Source: an uncultured Lachnospiraceae bacterium
GTDB taxonomy: Bacteria > Bacillota > Clostridia > Lachnospirales > Lachnospiraceae
Length of the DNA stretch: 8,291 nucleotides
Reading direction: 5' to 3'
Assembly: GCA_902803245.1 (NCBI GenBank)
Contig: CADCPJ010000062.1
Coordinates: forward strand, 1-8,291
The notes under the pieces are model-generated. The model searched no databases and was not told the DNA's origin. It was given only the letters and a program-made list of their open reading frames with translations. Positions 6,213 to 8,291 of the stretch are shown one piece after another. How positions within the stretch are numbered: position 1 is the first letter of the stretch; each line of letters opens with the position of its first letter. The position numbers were made by a program, and so were the translations under genes.

Positions 6213-7349
6213 ATGGCAAAGAAGAGAACTGACAGGGAAGACCTGAACGCATTTCTTGCTTTTTACAAGGAGAGCACGGCTGCCCTCCTTGCGGCCTCGA
6301 AGGCCTATAACCGCCGCTTAAGGAAGGACCCGAACCCGATCATCCGGGGGTTCAAGGAGGATCTGGCGGATCTCAACACCGGCGGAAAGATGCTCCGTGG
6401 GACGCTCATCCGCCTCGGCTGCGCGCTCTCGGGCGCGGAGGACCTTGGGATCAGCAGCGATCTGGCCATCGCCTTCGAGATGTTCCAGACCGGCATTCTC
6501 ATTCACGACGACATCATAGACAACGCGGAGACGAGGCGGGGGAAATTCACGATCCAGCACCGCTACGAGAAGCGCCTCAAGGTGAGGAATATAAGGATGC
6601 TGGCCGAGGTGGACAGCCCGAGGGACGTGGCCCGGTCCGCAGCCCTTTGCACCGGGGACCTGGGGCTCTACAGCGCGAACTGCCACCTGGCCAAGTCCTA
6701 CGGGGATCACCCGGCATTTTCAAAGCTGATCACTTACTTCGACGAGACGGTGATCGACACGATAAGGGGGGAGATCCTCGACGTCGTCCTGCCTTATGAG
6801 CTGCAGGACGAGAGCTATGACGAGGAGACCAGGAAGAAACTCCTCGAGAAGTCCGTCCGGGACATCTACCACCTGAAGACGTCCCGCTATTCGGTCATCG
6901 GCCCTCTGCACCTCGGCATGCTGCTTGGCGGGATGGCCGAGGAGCACATGCGGGCGGCGGACCGCTTCGCGGACGAGATCGGAATCGCGTACCAGATCAT
7001 GGACGACATCCTCGGGATCTATGCGGATGCGGGCTACCTGGGCAAAGACGTGGGCAGCGACATCAGCGAGTTCAAGCAGACGATTCTTTGGATGTATGTG
7101 CACAATGAGAAGCCGGAGGCCGCGGAGGAACTGCTTCAGTATTACGGGAAGAAGAAGATCAGGGAGAAGGACCTCGAGTCTGTCCGCCGGATCTTCCGCG
7201 AGTCCGGGGCCCTCGACTACGCGAAGAGCGTGATGGAGGCCTGCTTTGACCGGGCGGGAAGGAAGCTGTCCCGCATGCGCTTCCTGACGGAGGAGCAGAA
7301 GGCCATACTCAGGGGCTTTATCGTCTGGTGCAGCTTAAGGAGCAGGTAG
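6213..7349 (+). CDS. Polyprenyl diphosphate synthase (trans type, GGPP-like)
   Basis: This 378-residue all-helical enzyme condenses isopentenyl diphosphate with an allylic diphosphate in trans. The first aspartate motif is HDDIID (Asp99, Asp100, Asp103) followed by ETRRG. The second is QIMDDILGIYAD (Asp264, Asp265), followed by LGKDVGSDISEFKQT. GGKMLRG (58-64) is the diphosphate-binding GGK-x-R element. Bacterial farnesyl synthases usually have DDxxxxD and Tyr at the fifth position before it; here the motif is DDxxD and that position is Gly94. This suggests a product of C20 or longer, by inference. The length exceeds typical 290-325 residue homologues, partly through an extra basic segment at about 117-142, and DDILG resembles geranylgeranyl synthases of the actinobacterial kind. 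Its ribosome binding site AAGGGGA (6198-6204) lies inside the end of uppS, so translation is probably coupled. Confidence 0.92.
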   Translation: MAKKRTDREDLNAFLAFYKESTAALLAASKAYNRRLRKDPNPIIRGFKEDLADLNTGGKMLRGTLIRLGCALSGAEDLGISSDLAIAFEMFQTGILIHDDIIDNAETRRGKFTIQHRYEKRLKVRNIRMLAEVDSPRDVARSAALCTGDLGLYSANCHLAKSYGDHPAFSKLITYFDETVIDTIRGEILDVVLPYELQDESYDEETRKKLLEKSVRDIYHLKTSRYSVIGPLHLGMLLGGMAEEHMRAADRFADEIGIAYQIMDDILGIYADAGYLGKDVGSDISEFKQTILWMYVHNEKPEAAEELLQYYGKKKIREKDLESVRRIFRESGALDYAKSVMEACFDRAGRKLSRMRFLTEEQKAILRGFIVWCSLRSR

Positions 7350-7360
7350 GGGCGCCGCGC

Positions 7361-7406
7361 CAAAAGGCCTGACGCTTAAAGGAGCGCTTGAGGTGCCTCA
7401 AAAGGC
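7361..7406. repeat. Short repeats in the spacer before dapF
   Basis: The 78-bp spacer holds an 8-bp direct repeat CAAAAGGC at 7361-7368 and 7399-7406, and an inverted repeat TTGAGG-TG-CCTCAA at 7388-7401. As RNA the latter gives a 5-bp stem with a GTGC loop. It is too small and lacks a T-run for a terminator; any role is unknown. Confidence 0.4.
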
Positions 7407-7427
7407 AGGCAGGAGAAAGGAAGAAAT

Positions 7428-8291
7428 ATGCATTTTACGAAGATGCACGGAATCGGAAATGATTACATCTACGTAGACGGCCTGCGGGAGAAGATCGCTG
7501 ACCCTTCCGCAGCTGCCGCCTCTTTGAGCGACAGGCACTTCGGAATCGGCTCGGACGGCCTGATCCTTATCAACCCCTCGGATTCCGCAGACTTTGAGAT
7601 GGAGATGTACAACGCGGACGGAAGCCGGGGGAAGATGTGCGGCAACGGAATCCGCTGCGTCGGGAAATACGTCTACGACCACGGACTCACGAAAAAGAAG
7701 CACCTCACGATCGAGACCCTCTCCGGGATCCGGACGCTCGACCTGATACCGGGCGATGACGGAAAGATCCGGGCCGCGCGCGTCGACATGGGGGCGCCCG
7801 TTCTTAGTCCGGAGAGGATTCCGATGAGCGGGGAGCTGCTTAATGAGGCCGGACTCGGCGCATGTGCAGACGTCATCGACCTGCCGTACCGCTTCGGCGG
7901 CACGGAATATCGGATCACGGCCCTGTCCATGGGCAACCCCCACTGCGTGATCTTCCTTGAGGAGGATGTCCGGGACTTTGATCTTCAGACGGCAGGGAAG
8001 GAGATCGGGAAGCATCCGCTCTTCCCCGAGGGCGTAAATGTGGAATTCGTCAACGTCCTGTCCCAAAAGCACGTGCGGATGCGCGTCTACGAGCGGGGCT
8101 CCGGCGAGACCATGGCCTGCGGCACGGGGGCGTGCGCGGCGGCGGCCGCCTCATTCCTAAACGGTAAGACCGGCCGGGACGTGACGGTCTCTTTGCTCGG
8201 CGGAGATCTTGAGATCTCCTTTGATGAGGCGTCCGGCACCATTTTCATGACCGGTCCCGCCAAAGAAGTGTTTGAAGGCGACGTGACGCTT
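7428..8291 (+). CDS. dapF: Diaminopimelate epimerase, 3' end cut by window
   Basis: This PLP-independent cytosolic racemase converts LL-diaminopimelate to meso-diaminopimelate, the last step before lysine and the cross-linking residue of peptidoglycan. The frame runs 288 codons from ATG 7428 to the window edge without a stop. The ending GPAKEVFEGDVTL is the usual C-terminal strand of DapF, so only a few residues are missing. FTKMHGIGNDYIYVD (3-17) is the N-terminal substrate block. The two catalytic cysteines are Cys71 in MCGNGIRC and Cys231 in ACGTGAC. MGNPHCV (168-174), GVNVEFV (202-208, Asn204) and YERGSGET (221-228) complete the site. Purine-rich AGGAGAAAGGAAG (7411-7423) is the ribosome binding region. 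In several Clostridia dapF is followed by an LL-diaminopimelate aminotransferase gene (dapL); that would be the expected next gene. Certain identification. Confidence 0.97.
   Translation, partial: MHFTKMHGIGNDYIYVDGLREKIADPSAAAASLSDRHFGIGSDGLILINPSDSADFEMEMYNADGSRGKMCGNGIRCVGKYVYDHGLTKKKHLTIETLSGIRTLDLIPGDDGKIRAARVDMGAPVLSPERIPMSGELLNEAGLGACADVIDLPYRFGGTEYRITALSMGNPHCVIFLEEDVRDFDLQTAGKEIGKHPLFPEGVNVEFVNVLSQKHVRMRVYERGSGETMACGTGACAAAAASFLNGKTGRDVTVSLLGGDLEISFDEASGTIFMTGPAKEVFEGDVTL

Noticed and set aside
7398..8072. A minus-strand open frame opposite dapF
   Set aside because: dapF is unmistakable on the + strand with both catalytic cysteines; the antisense frame is a composition by-product.

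Overview
The window is a compact, GC-rich stretch in which every convincing gene lies on the + strand. It holds nine genes: seven complete, one cut at the left edge and one at the right. Gene content, strong AGGAGG-like ribosome binding sites, GC-ending codons and short or overlapping gene junctions suggest a Gram-positive anaerobe of the Clostridia. A Lachnospiraceae-like gut organism is my best guess. This rests on protein character and not on a database search. There is no rRNA, tRNA, CRISPR array, phage gene or transposase.

Layout from left to right: the C-terminal catalytic part of an L,D-transpeptidase (1-474); an intergenic array of three tandem 40-bp units, each made of three 13-14-bp GTGAAAC-type subunits (480-599); a NUDIX hydrolase of the ADP-ribose pyrophosphatase type (618-1226); tyrosyl-tRNA synthetase tyrS (1293-2516); a class I PLP aminotransferase (2630-3817) overlapping by 4 bp a histidinol-phosphate-type aminotransferase, hisC (3814-4875); a four-helix membrane protein of the 'small multidrug export' family COG2426/PF06695 (4962-5450); a cis-prenyltransferase, uppS (5505-6209), followed after 3 bp by a long trans-polyprenyl diphosphate synthase (6213-7349); and diaminopimelate epimerase dapF (7428 to the right edge, nearly complete).

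Several genes meet in cell-envelope metabolism. DapF makes meso-diaminopimelate for peptidoglycan, UppS makes the C55 lipid carrier, and L,D-transpeptidases cross-link finished peptidoglycan. The polyprenyl synthase could supply the allylic primer for UppS or make a separate isoprenoid. The COG2426 membrane protein just upstream of uppS has no firmly known substrate, and its position makes a role in lipid-carrier handling worth testing. The remaining genes (tyrS, two aminotransferases, NUDIX) are housekeeping or amino-acid metabolism.

I see no clearly new multi-gene system. The most unusual non-coding structure is the hierarchical 40-bp repeat array. The most interesting functional lead is the COG2426 - uppS - polyprenyl synthase group.
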